A stretch of DNA of 64,000 bases, from assembly GCF_039908635.1 (NCBI RefSeq), contig NZ_CP150918.1, positions 4,480,001-4,544,000 on the forward strand. Reading direction: 5' to 3'. The position numbers and the translations under genes were made by a program. Source of the DNA: Pseudomonas purpurea. Its GTDB lineage: Bacteria > Pseudomonadota > Gammaproteobacteria > Pseudomonadales > Pseudomonadaceae. The notes under the pieces were generated by a model that was not told the DNA's origin, did no database searches, and saw nothing but the letters and a program-made list of their open reading frames with translations. Every line of letters starts with the position of its first letter. The stretch's first letter is position 1. This document shows positions 26,199 through 36,010 of the stretch, one piece after another.

Positions 26199-26871
26199 CC
26201 CGACCCTCGGCCAAGCGATAGCCCACGCCATGCACGGTGTGCAGCAGCGGTTTGGCGAACGGTTTGTCGATCACCTGGCGCAGTTGGTGAACGTGGCTGC
26301 GCAGACTGTCGCTGTCCGGGCAGTCATCGCCCCACAGGGCCTCTTCAAGAATTTCGCGGCGCAGCACGTGCGGGCTTTTCTGCATCAACACCGCCAGCAG
26401 TTTGAGGCCGACCGGGTTGAGCTTGAGCAGGCGCCCTTCGCGCACGACTTCCAGGGTATCGAGGTCGTAGTTCAGGTCGCCGACCTGCAAGGCGCGGCGT
26501 CCACCGCCCTGGGCACGGCGCATGACCGCCTCGATCCGCGCCGCCAGTTCGGACAGCGCAAACGGTTTGATCAGGTAATCGTCGGCACCCGACTTGAACC
26601 CCTGGAGGCGATCATCCAGTTGGTCGCGGGCAGTGAGCATGATCACCGGGGTATCACGCCGGGCATCTTCGCGCAGGCGTTTGCACAGGGTGTAGCCGTC
26701 GATGCCGGGCAACATGATGTCGAGCACGATCAGGTCGTAATGCTCGGTGGCCGCCAGGTGCAGGCCCGACAAACCGTCCTGCGCGCAATCCACGGTGTAA
26801 CCCTTGAGTCCCAGGTAATCGGCCAGGTTGGCCAGGATATCGCGGTTGTCTTCAACCAATAGAATTCGCAT
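26188..26871 (-). CDS. colR: Response regulator ColR
   Basis: 227 residues from the ATG giving MRILLVEDNRDILANLADYL; a GTG two codons upstream is less likely given GGAGAGAG spacing. The OmpR/PhoB type is clear: the receiver domain with phospho-Asp in LIVLDIMLPGIDG, Lys in DDYLIKPFALSEL, and a C-terminal winged helix (HVHQLRQVIDKPF, HTVHGVGYRL). ColR with ColS protects the outer membrane under metal and polymyxin stress and supports root colonisation. Likely local targets carry the shared box at 24805 and 26992. Confidence 0.94.
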   Translation of the reverse strand: MRILLVEDNRDILANLADYLGLKGYTVDCAQDGLSGLHLAATEHYDLIVLDIMLPGIDGYTLCKRLREDARRDTPVIMLTARDQLDDRLQGFKSGADDYLIKPFALSELAARIEAVMRRAQGGGRRALQVGDLNYDLDTLEVVREGRLLKLNPVGLKLLAVLMQKSPHVLRREILEEALWGDDCPDSDSLRSHVHQLRQVIDKPFAKPLLHTVHGVGYRLAEGRDGV

Positions 26872-26991
26872 CGGCACTCTCTCCGTACACAGTAACGGCC
26901 GTCTTGGCCCGCGCAGCTTAAGGCCAAGCGTGGCTCACGGCTAGGGCTGTGTGCGCCAGGTGTTCAGGGACCAGAGGGCGTTCACTCAGCC

Positions 26992-27007
26992 TTAACAAAG
27001 TTTTCAC
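26992..27007 (+). promoter_or_regulatory. Putative ColR box before the LTA-synthase-like gene
   Basis: TTAACAAAGTTTTCAC, 70 bases before the 27078 start, in the divergent colR / transferase region. It shares the 13-base core AC(A/G)AAGTTTTCAC with the site at 24805, which has nearly the same distance to its gene. Confidence 0.55.
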
Positions 27008-27077
27008 TATCGATTCACAACCTGACTACAGTGTCAGCCGCACACTCCTGCGCCATTGATTATAAGGAATGTTTCCA

Positions 27078-29027
27078 ATGGACTTTTTCAAGACAGCACC
27101 CATGCGATTTCTGGTGCTTGTCACCGGCCTCTGGCTGGCGATCTTCCTGCTGACCCGCAGCGTTTTGCTCCTCACCCACCTTGACGAAGCCGGCAGCGGT
27201 TGGCTGCCCGTGTTCGGCATCGGCCTTTTATACGACCTGGGTTTCCTCGCTTACGCTGCACTGCCGCTGGGCCTCTACCTGTTGCTGTGCCCGCCCGCCC
27301 TGTGGCGTCGGCGCGGGCATCGCTGGTTTCTGCAAGGACTGCTCGGCGCCAGCGTGTTCGCCATGTTGTTTACTGCCGTTGCGGAGTGGTTGTTCTGGGA
27401 CGAATTCGGCGTGCGCTTCAACTTTATCGCGGTGGACTACCTGGTCTATTCCGATGAAGTGCTGAACAACGTGCTCGAGTCCTACCCGATCGGCACGTTA
27501 CTGAGCATTCTCACGGTACTGGCAGTGGTCCTTTGCCTGGCCTTGCGCAAACCGTTCAATGTCACACTGGACGCGCCGCTTCCTGCCTTGCGTGGGCGCC
27601 TGCTCAGCGGGCTCGGTTTGCTGCTGGTCAGTGGCCTGACCCTGCAACTGCTCAGCCAGGATGCCCCGCGCGCCCAGGGCGGCAATGCCTACCAGAATGA
27701 ACTGGCGAGCAACGGTCCTTACCAGTTCTTCGCCGCTTTCCGTAATAACGAACTGGACTACACCCAGTTCTACAGCAGCCTGCCGCCCGCCGAAGTGGCG
27801 CACCAGATGCGCGCCGAACTGAGCGAACCCAATGCCCGGTTCATCGGCCAGGACTCGCTGGATATCCGCCGGCAAATCGACAACCCCGGCACGCCACGCC
27901 AACCCAACATCGTGCTGGTGACCCTCGAAAGCTTCAGCGCCAAGTACATGGGCAGCAACGGCAACCCGCGCAACCTGACGCCAAACCTGGATGCCTTGCG
28001 CCCGCAGAGCCTGTATTTCAACAATTTCTACGCCACCGGCACCCGTACCGACCGTGGCCTGGAAGCAATCACCCTGGCTATTCCACCAACACCGGGGCGC
28101 TCGATCGTCAAACGGGTCGGGCGCGAAAGCGGCTTTGCCAGCCTCGGCCAGCAACTCACGGCCGTGGGTTACGACAGCGTCTTCGTGTATGGCGGGCGCG
28201 GTTACTTCGACAACATGAACGCGTTCTTCAGCGGTAACGGTTACCGGGTGGTCGACCAAAGCAGCGTCGACGAAGCCGATATCCACTTCAAGAACGCATG
28301 GGGCATGGCCGACGAAGACCTGTACCGGCAAACCCTGAAACTGGCCGACGCCGACTACGCGAAACAACAACCGTTTCTGCTGCAACTGATGACCACGTCC
28401 AACCACCGTCCCTACACCTTCCCTGACGGCCGGATCGACATCAAATCGGGCAGCGGCCGTGACGGCGCGGTGAAGTACACCGACTACGCCATCGGCCAGT
28501 TCCTCAACGAGGCACGCCAGAAACCCTGGTTCGACAACACGATTTTCGTCTTCGTCGCGGACCACACGGCGGGCAGCGCGGGCAAGGAAGACTTGCCGAT
28601 CAGCAACTACCAGATTCCGCTGTTCGTCTATGCGCCCAAGCTGATCCCTGCTCGCGAAACCGCGCAACTGGCCAGCCAGATCGATCTGGCGCCGACCTTG
28701 CTCGGCCTGCTCAACCTGGACTATCAGTCGACATTCTTCGGCCGCAACCTGTTGCAGGACAACCCGCTGCCACCCCGCGTGGTGGTCGGTAACTATCAGC
28801 ACCTGGGCCTGTTCGACGGCACGGACCTGGCCATCCTCAGCCCTCGCCAGGGCCTGCGCCGACATGACCAGGCACTGACCGACAGCCGCGAATCCAGGGC
28901 CAGCGCCAACGACCCGTTGATTACCCGCGCCATCACGTATTACCAAACCGCCAGTTATGGCTTCAAACAACAGCTGCTTGGCTGGAAAGCGCCCAAGGAG
29001 GGTGCCGGGCAGATCAGCACTCGTTAA
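27078..29027 (+). CDS. LTA-synthase-family membrane phosphotransferase
   Basis: 649 residues from the ATG with AAGGA at 9-nt spacing. Five TM helices occupy about the first 200 residues, followed by a periplasmic sulfatase-fold domain: NIVLVTLESFSAKYMG (first metal site), YATGTRTDRGLEAI (likely nucleophile Thr), TTSNHRPYTFP and FVADHTAGS (metal Asp/His). Family members transfer phosphoglycerol or phosphoethanolamine from phospholipids to glycans or lipids. Being next to colRS, with a ColR-like box, it probably modifies an envelope polymer. The acceptor is unknown. Confidence 0.87.
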   Translation: MDFFKTAPMRFLVLVTGLWLAIFLLTRSVLLLTHLDEAGSGWLPVFGIGLLYDLGFLAYAALPLGLYLLLCPPALWRRRGHRWFLQGLLGASVFAMLFTAVAEWLFWDEFGVRFNFIAVDYLVYSDEVLNNVLESYPIGTLLSILTVLAVVLCLALRKPFNVTLDAPLPALRGRLLSGLGLLLVSGLTLQLLSQDAPRAQGGNAYQNELASNGPYQFFAAFRNNELDYTQFYSSLPPAEVAHQMRAELSEPNARFIGQDSLDIRRQIDNPGTPRQPNIVLVTLESFSAKYMGSNGNPRNLTPNLDALRPQSLYFNNFYATGTRTDRGLEAITLAIPPTPGRSIVKRVGRESGFASLGQQLTAVGYDSVFVYGGRGYFDNMNAFFSGNGYRVVDQSSVDEADIHFKNAWGMADEDLYRQTLKLADADYAKQQPFLLQLMTTSNHRPYTFPDGRIDIKSGSGRDGAVKYTDYAIGQFLNEARQKPWFDNTIFVFVADHTAGSAGKEDLPISNYQIPLFVYAPKLIPARETAQLASQIDLAPTLLGLLNLDYQSTFFGRNLLQDNPLPPRVVVGNYQHLGLFDGTDLAILSPRQGLRRHDQALTDSRESRASANDPLITRAITYYQTASYGFKQQLLGWKAPKEGAGQISTR

Positions 29028-29034
29028 CCGAAAA

Positions 29035-29065
29035 CGCCCCGGATGGATGAGCCGGGGCGCTTTTT
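29035..29065 (+). terminator. Terminator after the LTA-synthase-like gene
   Basis: CGCCCCGG/CCGGGGCG stem with a 9-nt loop, then CTTTTTG. Confidence 0.85.
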
Positions 29066-29080
29066 GAATGTTCAGGATCC

Positions 29081-29809
29081 ATGATGTCATCTCCCGTTGT
29101 CCGCCCTGCCTCGCGCCCACTGAATCCCTGGGTGTGCCTGGGCATTCCTGCCGTCGCGGCCGCCGCCCTGCTTGCCCTTGAACTGACGTCGCTGGACATG
29201 AACCTCGCGAAGCTGTTCTACGATCCTGCCGCTGGCGGCTTCATCGGCAAGCACAGTTATTTTCTGGAAAACATCCTGCACGACCGCGCCAAGCAGGTGG
29301 TGATCGCCTTTTCGGTGTTCGCCATTCTGGGGTTCATCGCCAGTTTCCTGATGGCGAGACTCAAGCCGTTCAAACGCGAATTGGGTTGCCTGGTGTTGTC
29401 GCTGGGGCTGGCGACTTCGTTCGTCACGCCGGTCAAAGCCGTGACCGCCGTGCAGTGCCCCTGGAGCCTGAAGGAATTCGGCGGCAAGGAAACCTACAGC
29501 GAACTGCTGAGCCCCCGCCCAGCCACCGACAAGCCTGGCCGCTGCTGGCCCGGCGGCCATGCGGCGACCGGTTTTACGCTGTTTGCGCTGTTCTTCGTGC
29601 TGCGTGACCGGCGCCCGCGCCTGGCCCGTCAAGCCCTGGTGCTTGCCTTCACCCTGGGATCGATTTTCTCCGTCAGCCGGATGATCCAGGGGGCGCACTT
29701 CTTCTCGCACAACGTGTGGACGGCGATTTTCTGCTGGCTGATTTGCCTGGGCTCGTATTACTTCATCCTGTATCGCCCGGCGTCCAGGGCAACACCTGTC
29801 AGCGTCTGA
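29081..29809 (+). CDS. PAP2-family membrane phosphatase
   Basis: 242 residues, starting at paired ATGs (29081/29084) after AGGATCC. About six TM helices. The phosphatase motifs are present as PGGHAATGFTLFAL (PSGH-like) and SRMIQGAHFFSHNVW (SRxxxxxHxxxD-like, with the final acidic residue replaced). Family members dephosphorylate undecaprenyl diphosphate, lipid A or phosphatidic acid at the periplasmic face. It sits just after the LTA-synthase-like gene and close to colRS, so lipid A or lipid-carrier modification is plausible. The substrate cannot be fixed from the sequence. Confidence 0.86.
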   Translation: MMSSPVVRPASRPLNPWVCLGIPAVAAAALLALELTSLDMNLAKLFYDPAAGGFIGKHSYFLENILHDRAKQVVIAFSVFAILGFIASFLMARLKPFKRELGCLVLSLGLATSFVTPVKAVTAVQCPWSLKEFGGKETYSELLSPRPATDKPGRCWPGGHAATGFTLFALFFVLRDRRPRLARQALVLAFTLGSIFSVSRMIQGAHFFSHNVWTAIFCWLICLGSYYFILYRPASRATPVSV

Positions 29810-29880
29810 ACTGAGGCCATCGCCCCACAGCAATTGCGCAACGCCCACAAGGGTTCGAGTCCCCTGGAATGCGGGCAATA

Positions 29881-29913
29881 AAAAACCCCGCCTGCTTAAC
29901 ACAGGCGGGGTTT
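29881..29913. terminator. Bidirectional terminator between PAP2 and groEL
   Basis: AAAACCCCGCCTG/CAGGCGGGGTTTT, 13-bp perfect stem with a 7-nt loop and A/T runs on both sides. Confidence 0.92.
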
Positions 29914-29934
29914 TGCGTACGGGGTAAGGCTGGC

Positions 29935-31590
<1,656 letters not shown>

Positions 31591-31626
31591 TTAAATACTT
31601 TGTAGTAGCGGGAAATTGAGTGCGGA

Positions 31627-31920
31627 TCAGCCTTCGATAACAGCGAGAATCTCGTTCTCAGCCATTACCAGCAGGTCTTCGCCGTCAACTTTCACAGTGT
31701 TGCTGCCGGAGTACGGGCCGAACACAACCTTGTCACCCACTTTCACAGCCAGCGCACGCACTTCACCGTTGTCCAGCACGCGGCCGGTACCGACAGCGAG
31801 GATCTCGCCGCTGTTGGCTTTTTCAGCAGCCGAACCTGGCAGAACGATACCGCCAGCGGTTTTCTTTTCTTCTTCGCTGCGACGGATGACGACGCGGTCA
31901 TGCAGAGGACGAAGCTTCAT
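31627..31920 (-). CDS. groES: Co-chaperonin GroES
   Basis: 97 residues, [20 protein letters not shown], with the mobile loop region [20 protein letters not shown]. The ribosome site is GGAGAG. It caps the GroEL chamber. A sigma-32-type promoter lies about 140-170 bases upstream. Confidence 0.99.
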   Translation of the reverse strand: MKLRPLHDRVVIRRSEEEKKTAGGIVLPGSAAEKANSGEILAVGTGRVLDNGEVRALAVKVGDKVVFGPYSGSNTVKVDGEDLLVMAENEILAVIEG

Positions 31921-32061
31921 TGTCGATCTCTCCTAATTTGCGGTTTTCAGCGGCCGGTGTAATCCCGGCGGGTTAAGTTCCGGCGTTGCCGGTTGCGGCT
32001 CGTCAAGCGAGACGCGGAAGTCTGTCTGGCGATCTTCACCAGAAACCTTGCGGTGACCGTT

Positions 32062-32091
32062 ACATAAGGGCGCATAAGCTTATTACAAGGG
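32062..32091 (-). promoter_or_regulatory. Sigma-32-type heat-shock promoter of groESL
   Basis: On the minus strand CCCTTGTAA, a 12-nt spacer and CCCTTATGT. This is close to the heat-shock consensus CTTGAAA / CCCCATNT with correct spacing. Confidence 0.7.
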
Positions 32092-32132
32092 CGCCGCCGT
32101 GTTTTTTTTTGCATCCGGGGCGGCCAAAACAA

Positions 32133-32156
32133 ACACGGCATCCGAAGGTGCCGTGT
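32133..32156 (-). terminator. fxsA terminator
   Basis: ACACGGCA/TGCCGTGT stem with an 8-nt loop, followed on the minus strand by TTGTTTT, 10 bases after the fxsA stop. Confidence 0.8.
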
Positions 32157-32166
32157 CGATGAAGGG

Positions 32167-32643
32167 TTACTTGGAATCGCGATGCTCGAACTCGCCTTCG
32201 ATCACGTTGGGCTCGCGCCCCAGCGGTTGACCCGGGGTCGGGCCACTACGCGGTTGAAAGTCGTCGGCAAAAGCCCGCTGGCGGATCGCCTGGTCTTCGG
32301 CGCGCTGGCGCATTTTGTTGGCCAGCAGTCGACGCGAGAGCGGCAACATCAGGATCAAACCGACCACGCTGCTGATGAAACCCGGCAAGAGCAGCAGGCC
32401 ACCGGCCAACGCCAGCATCAGGCCTTCAATCATGGTTTGGGCCGGCAACTCACCACGGCTCAGGCTTTCACGGGCGCGCAATGCGGTGGCCAGGCCGGCG
32501 ACACGCAGCACGAAGACACCGAAGGCCGTGCTGAGAATGATCAGCAGCAGCGCCGGGAAAAACCCGATGGCCGCACTGACCTTGACGAATGCATACAGCT
32601 CTAGCAGCGGAAACAGCAGAAAGAGCAACAAAAAAGGGCGCAT
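32167..32643 (-). CDS. fxsA: FxsA-family membrane protein
   Basis: 158 residues from MRPFLLLFLLFPLLELYAFV. The in-frame start further upstream at 32682 would add non-conserved residues. There are three or four hydrophobic helices in the first 110 residues, with the FxsA-type GGLLLLPGFISSVVGLILML, and a polar C-terminal tail (GREPNVIEGEFEHRDSK). FxsA of E. coli suppresses F-plasmid exclusion of phage T7; the normal cellular role is unknown. Its place beside groES is conserved in Pseudomonas. Confidence 0.9.
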   Translation of the reverse strand: MRPFLLLFLLFPLLELYAFVKVSAAIGFFPALLLIILSTAFGVFVLRVAGLATALRARESLSRGELPAQTMIEGLMLALAGGLLLLPGFISSVVGLILMLPLSRRLLANKMRQRAEDQAIRQRAFADDFQPRSGPTPGQPLGREPNVIEGEFEHRDSK

Positions 32644-32709
32644 CAAATGGTTCCTCAACGCAAGAATGCCTTGCCAGTTCACCTTAGATGACGTCGCTGT
32701 TTCGTGATT

Positions 32710-33441
32710 TCAAGCGTCGGCCGCTTCATTTTTCGGCCAATGCTCGGCGTGAGCCAGTAAAACCAAGGCCTCGCGCACTTGTGTCGGCGTATTACAAACC
32801 TGTGGGAACGGCAGCCAGTAGAGCCCTTGACCAATACGCAGGTGCATGCCTTCGCTGTCGATACCCGTCAACTGCGCCGGGGCGGTTTTCGGCAGGCCGG
32901 CCAGTTCCACGTAATGGGCGATGGCCTTGGCGTGATCGGCATTCATGTGTTCGACCATGTTCACTTCGGCCTTGCCGGCGAACGGGTTGGCCAGGGTGAC
33001 CTTGTCGACCCAGTGAATCGCACCGAAGCCGCCGATGTAGCGATGACGCACCGGCTCCAGCACCCAGAAGTCGAAGTCGTGAGCCGTGTGGTAGTTCTGC
33101 GAATCCGGGAAATAGCGATAGTAGCGTTCGGCGGCGGCTTCAATCGCCGCTTCGTCGTCGATTCTTGCCGCCTCGGCCAGGTAGGTCAGGCGACCGACGG
33201 CTTGCACATCCTCAGCTTCGCGCTCACCCACCAGCAGCGAACATTTGGGATCTTTCTGCAGGTTGTGGGTGTGCTGGGCGATGCGGCTGATGAGGATCAG
33301 CGGCCGGCCCTGCTCGTCCAGGCAATAAGGAACCACCGAACCGAACGGAAAACCCGGCATGGCCTTGGAGTGCGTCGACAGCACGCCACGGTATTCCTTG
33401 AGCAGCAATTCTCGGGCATGCTTGGCAGCTTGAACGCTCAA
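32710..33441 (-). CDS. HugZ-family haem-oxygenase-like / pyridoxamine-phosphate-oxidase-fold protein
   Basis: 243 residues. The N-terminal split-barrel fold (GVLSTHSKAMPGFPFGSVVP, CSLLVGEREAEDVQ) is followed by a DUF2470-type C-terminal domain (NMVEHMNADHAKAIAHYVEL). Campylobacter/Helicobacter HugZ proteins of this architecture degrade haem. Here the haem-ligand His is not certain, so flavin binding or haem handling are both possible. It is separately transcribed from fxsA and divergent from the SDR gene. Confidence 0.82.
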   Translation of the reverse strand: MSVQAAKHARELLLKEYRGVLSTHSKAMPGFPFGSVVPYCLDEQGRPLILISRIAQHTHNLQKDPKCSLLVGEREAEDVQAVGRLTYLAEAARIDDEAAIEAAAERYYRYFPDSQNYHTAHDFDFWVLEPVRHRYIGGFGAIHWVDKVTLANPFAGKAEVNMVEHMNADHAKAIAHYVELAGLPKTAPAQLTGIDSEGMHLRIGQGLYWLPFPQVCNTPTQVREALVLLAHAEHWPKNEAADA

Positions 33442-33605
33442 TTTATGACTCCTTATATAGAATCCGTCGAAAAAACGGACAGGCGCCTGGGTGAAAGTTC
33501 CAGCACGCCATCGGGGCAGTTCTCATGTGCAGCCAGGCCACGTCAGGCGCAGATCGAGAGGCTCTCTAAAAGGACACCACTCTGACCTGCTATTGGGGCA
33601 TGCGA

Positions 33606-34364
33606 ATGCAACTCACTGACAAAGTAATCATTATCACCGGCGGTTGCCAGGGTTTAGGCCGTTCGATGGCCGAGTATTTCGCCGGCAAAGGCGCGAAGCT
33701 GGCACTGGTCGACCTGAACCAGGAAAAGCTCGATGACACGGTCGCCGCGTGCAAGGCCAAGGGCGTCGAGGCCCGCGCCTACCTGTGCAACGTGGCCAAT
33801 GAAGAACAGGTGACCCACATGGTCGCCCAGGTCGCCGAAGATTTCGGGGCGATCCATGGCTTGATCAACAACGCCGGGATTCTGCGCGACGGCTTGCTGC
33901 TCAAGGTCAAGGACGGCGAAATGACCAAGATGAGCCTGGCCCAATGGCAGGCCGTGATCGACGTCAACCTGACCGGCGTGTTCCTGTGCACCCGTGAAGT
34001 GGCGGCGAAGATGGTCGAGCTGAAAAACAGCGGCGCGATCATCAACATTTCCTCGATCTCCCGCGCGGGCAACGTTGGCCAGACCAACTACTCCGCCGCC
34101 AAGGCTGGCGTCGCGGCGGCCACCGTGACCTGGGCCAAGGAACTGGCGCGCTACGGCATTCGCGTGGCGGGGATCGCTCCGGGCTTCATCGAAACCGAAA
34201 TGACCCTGGGCATGAAACCGGAAGCATTGGAGAAAATGACCGCAGGCATTCCGCTCAAGCGCATGGGCAAGCCGGAAGAGATCGCCCATTCGGCGGCGTA
34301 CATTTTCGAGAACGACTATTACACCGGCCGGATCCTGGAAATGGATGGCGGGTTGCGCATTTAA
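33606..34364 (+). CDS. SDR-family oxidoreductase
   Basis: 252 residues from [13 protein letters not shown]; the ATG at 33600 is also in frame, but GGGG spacing favours 33606. The classical SDR motifs are [10 protein letters not shown] (cofactor), NNAGIL (structural), Ser in [11 protein letters not shown] and the catalytic YSAAK. FabG-like in size and layout. It is the last gene of the block whose order matches sodB-groESL neighbours in P. aeruginosa as I recall. The substrate is unknown. Confidence 0.88.
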   Translation: MQLTDKVIIITGGCQGLGRSMAEYFAGKGAKLALVDLNQEKLDDTVAACKAKGVEARAYLCNVANEEQVTHMVAQVAEDFGAIHGLINNAGILRDGLLLKVKDGEMTKMSLAQWQAVIDVNLTGVFLCTREVAAKMVELKNSGAIINISSISRAGNVGQTNYSAAKAGVAAATVTWAKELARYGIRVAGIAPGFIETEMTLGMKPEALEKMTAGIPLKRMGKPEEIAHSAAYIFENDYYTGRILEMDGGLRI

Positions 34365-34379
34365 GATTCAGCCCGCCTC

Positions 34380-34511
34380 TGTGGCGAGGGAGCTTGCTCC
34401 CGCTGGGTGGCGAAGCCGCCCTAAACCCGGCTGACGCGTTCTACCCGTAAAAATGCGTCAGCTGATTTACGACTGCTGCGCAGCCGAGCGGGAGCAAGCT
34501 CCCTCGCCACA
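34380..34511. repeat. REPIN, class A
   Basis: TGTGGCGAGGGAGCTTGCTC and its inverted copy enclose about 90 bases that include GGTGGCGAAGCC and GACTGCTGCGCAGCCG. It lies between the convergent SDR and apbC genes. Confidence 0.92.
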
Positions 34512-34536
34512 AAAGCAGTTCCCTCGCGTTGCTGAA

Positions 34537-35631
34537 TCAATCGTCGCTGACGGTGATGTTCGGCATCGCCGGCGTCGCCGCTTCCTGCAACACGATCCGC
34601 GCACCGACGTGGCGGGCCAGTTCCTGGTAGACCATGGCGATCTGGCTGTCTGGCTCGGCGATTACCGTTGGTTTGCCGCCATCGGCCTGCTCACGGATGA
34701 CCATCGACAGCGGCAACGACGCCAGCAGTTCGACCCCGTACTGGCTGGCCAGCTTCACCCCGCCGCCCTCACCGAACAGATGCTCGGCATGCCCGCAGTT
34801 GGAGCAGATGTGCACGGCCATGTTTTCCACGACACCGAGCACAGGGATGTTGACCTTGCGGAACATCTCCACGCCTTTGCGCGCGTCCAGCAGGGCCAGA
34901 TCCTGCGGCGTGGTCACGATCACAGCCCCGGCCACCGGAACTTTCTGCGCCAGCGTCAGCTGGATATCACCGGTGCCTGGCGGCATGTCGATGACCAGGT
35001 AATCCAGATCGCCCCAGGCGGTTTGCGTGACCAGTTGCAGCAACGCGCCGGACACCATCGGGCCGCGCCAGACCATCGGAGTGTTGTCATCGGTCAGGAA
35101 CGCCATCGACATGACTTCAACGCCATGGGACTCGATCGGCACGAACCACTTCTGATCCTTGACCTTCGGTCGGGTGCCTTCGGCAATACCGAACATGATG
35201 CCCTGGCTCGGACCGTAGATGTCCGCGTCGAGAATCCCCACCCTGGCACCTTCACGGGCCAACGCCAACGCCAGGTTGGCAGCCGTGGTGGACTTGCCCA
35301 CGCCCCCCTTGCCGGACGCCACGGCGACCACGTTCTTGACGTTGGCCAGCCCCGGAATCTGCGCTTGAGCCTTGTGCGCGGCAATCACAGTGGTGATGTC
35401 GACCTTGGCCGACGTCACACCGTCCAGGCCTTCAATGGCCATTTGCAGCATCTGCGCCCAACCGCTCTTGAACAGACCGGCGGCGTAACCGATTTCCAGT
35501 TGAACGCTGACGCGATCACCCTGGATGTCGATGCCGCGCAGGCAACCGGCGCTGACCGGGTCCTGGTTCAGATAAGGGTCGGTGTACTGGCGAAGGACGG
35601 CTTCCACCGCTGCGCGATTGACGGCGCTCAT
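34537..35631 (-). CDS. apbC: Iron-sulfur cluster carrier ApbC (Mrp family)
   Basis: 364 residues from MSAVNRAAVEAVLRQYTDPY. An N-terminal DUF59/MIP18-like domain is followed by a P-loop ATPase with the deviant Walker A VASGKGGVGKSTTAANLALA, and the CxxC that holds the transferable cluster in HICSNCGHAEHLF. It delivers [4Fe-4S] clusters to apoproteins in the cytoplasm. It is divergent from metG across a REPIN, the metG-apbC pairing usual in gamma-proteobacteria. Confidence 0.94.
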   Translation of the reverse strand: MSAVNRAAVEAVLRQYTDPYLNQDPVSAGCLRGIDIQGDRVSVQLEIGYAAGLFKSGWAQMLQMAIEGLDGVTSAKVDITTVIAAHKAQAQIPGLANVKNVVAVASGKGGVGKSTTAANLALALAREGARVGILDADIYGPSQGIMFGIAEGTRPKVKDQKWFVPIESHGVEVMSMAFLTDDNTPMVWRGPMVSGALLQLVTQTAWGDLDYLVIDMPPGTGDIQLTLAQKVPVAGAVIVTTPQDLALLDARKGVEMFRKVNIPVLGVVENMAVHICSNCGHAEHLFGEGGGVKLASQYGVELLASLPLSMVIREQADGGKPTVIAEPDSQIAMVYQELARHVGARIVLQEAATPAMPNITVSDD

Positions 35632-35746
35632 AGGCAACTCCGATAACAAGACTGGAAAATCAGGCGGGTATCGTACGCCGGACACGGATTTGTGGCGAAC
35701 AGATTACTGTGGCCGGAGAGCTTCCTTAGTCGCGAGGGGGGTTGCC

Positions 35747-35873
35747 TGTGGCGAGGGAGCTTGCTCCCGTTCGACTGCGCAGCAGTCGCCATTGGGCCGA
35801 GCCGCTTATACTGCCCACGTCGCCCGGTTTGGGGCGGCTTCGCCACCCAGCGGGAGCAAGCTCCCTCGCCACA
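35747..35873. repeat. REPIN, class A, in the apbC-metG divergent region
   Basis: TGTGGCGAGGGAGCTTGCTC with an inverted copy, and internal segments shared with the copies at 34380 and 61075. It fills the middle of the 379-bp gap between the two starts; promoters of both genes must lie on either side. Confidence 0.92.
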
Positions 35874-36010
35874 AAAGCGCGCCGTCAGCAAATTCAACCC
35901 TGAGCTCAGTTTTTTGCGGTCGGCGCATTTGGATACAGGCTCACGGGGTGAAAAATATGCGCCGGCGCTTTATAGTGGCCGACCTCCGTTTCATCAAGTA
36001 GCCGAGCCCC

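Noticed and set aside
29849..29865. GGGTTCGAGTCCC, a tRNA T-arm-like sequence between PAP2 and groEL
   Set aside because: No D-arm, anticodon arm or acceptor partner is present upstream, so it is not a tRNA. It may be chance or a remnant.
32101..32110. Poly-T run upstream of groES
   Set aside because: A single homopolymer with no associated hairpin on either strand at this point; the fxsA hairpin at 32133 is the functional terminator.
34380..35873. Closely spaced inverted repeats that might suggest a CRISPR array or transposon ends
   Set aside because: Each is a two-unit REPIN with different spacers and no regular direct-repeat/spacer pattern or transposase gene.
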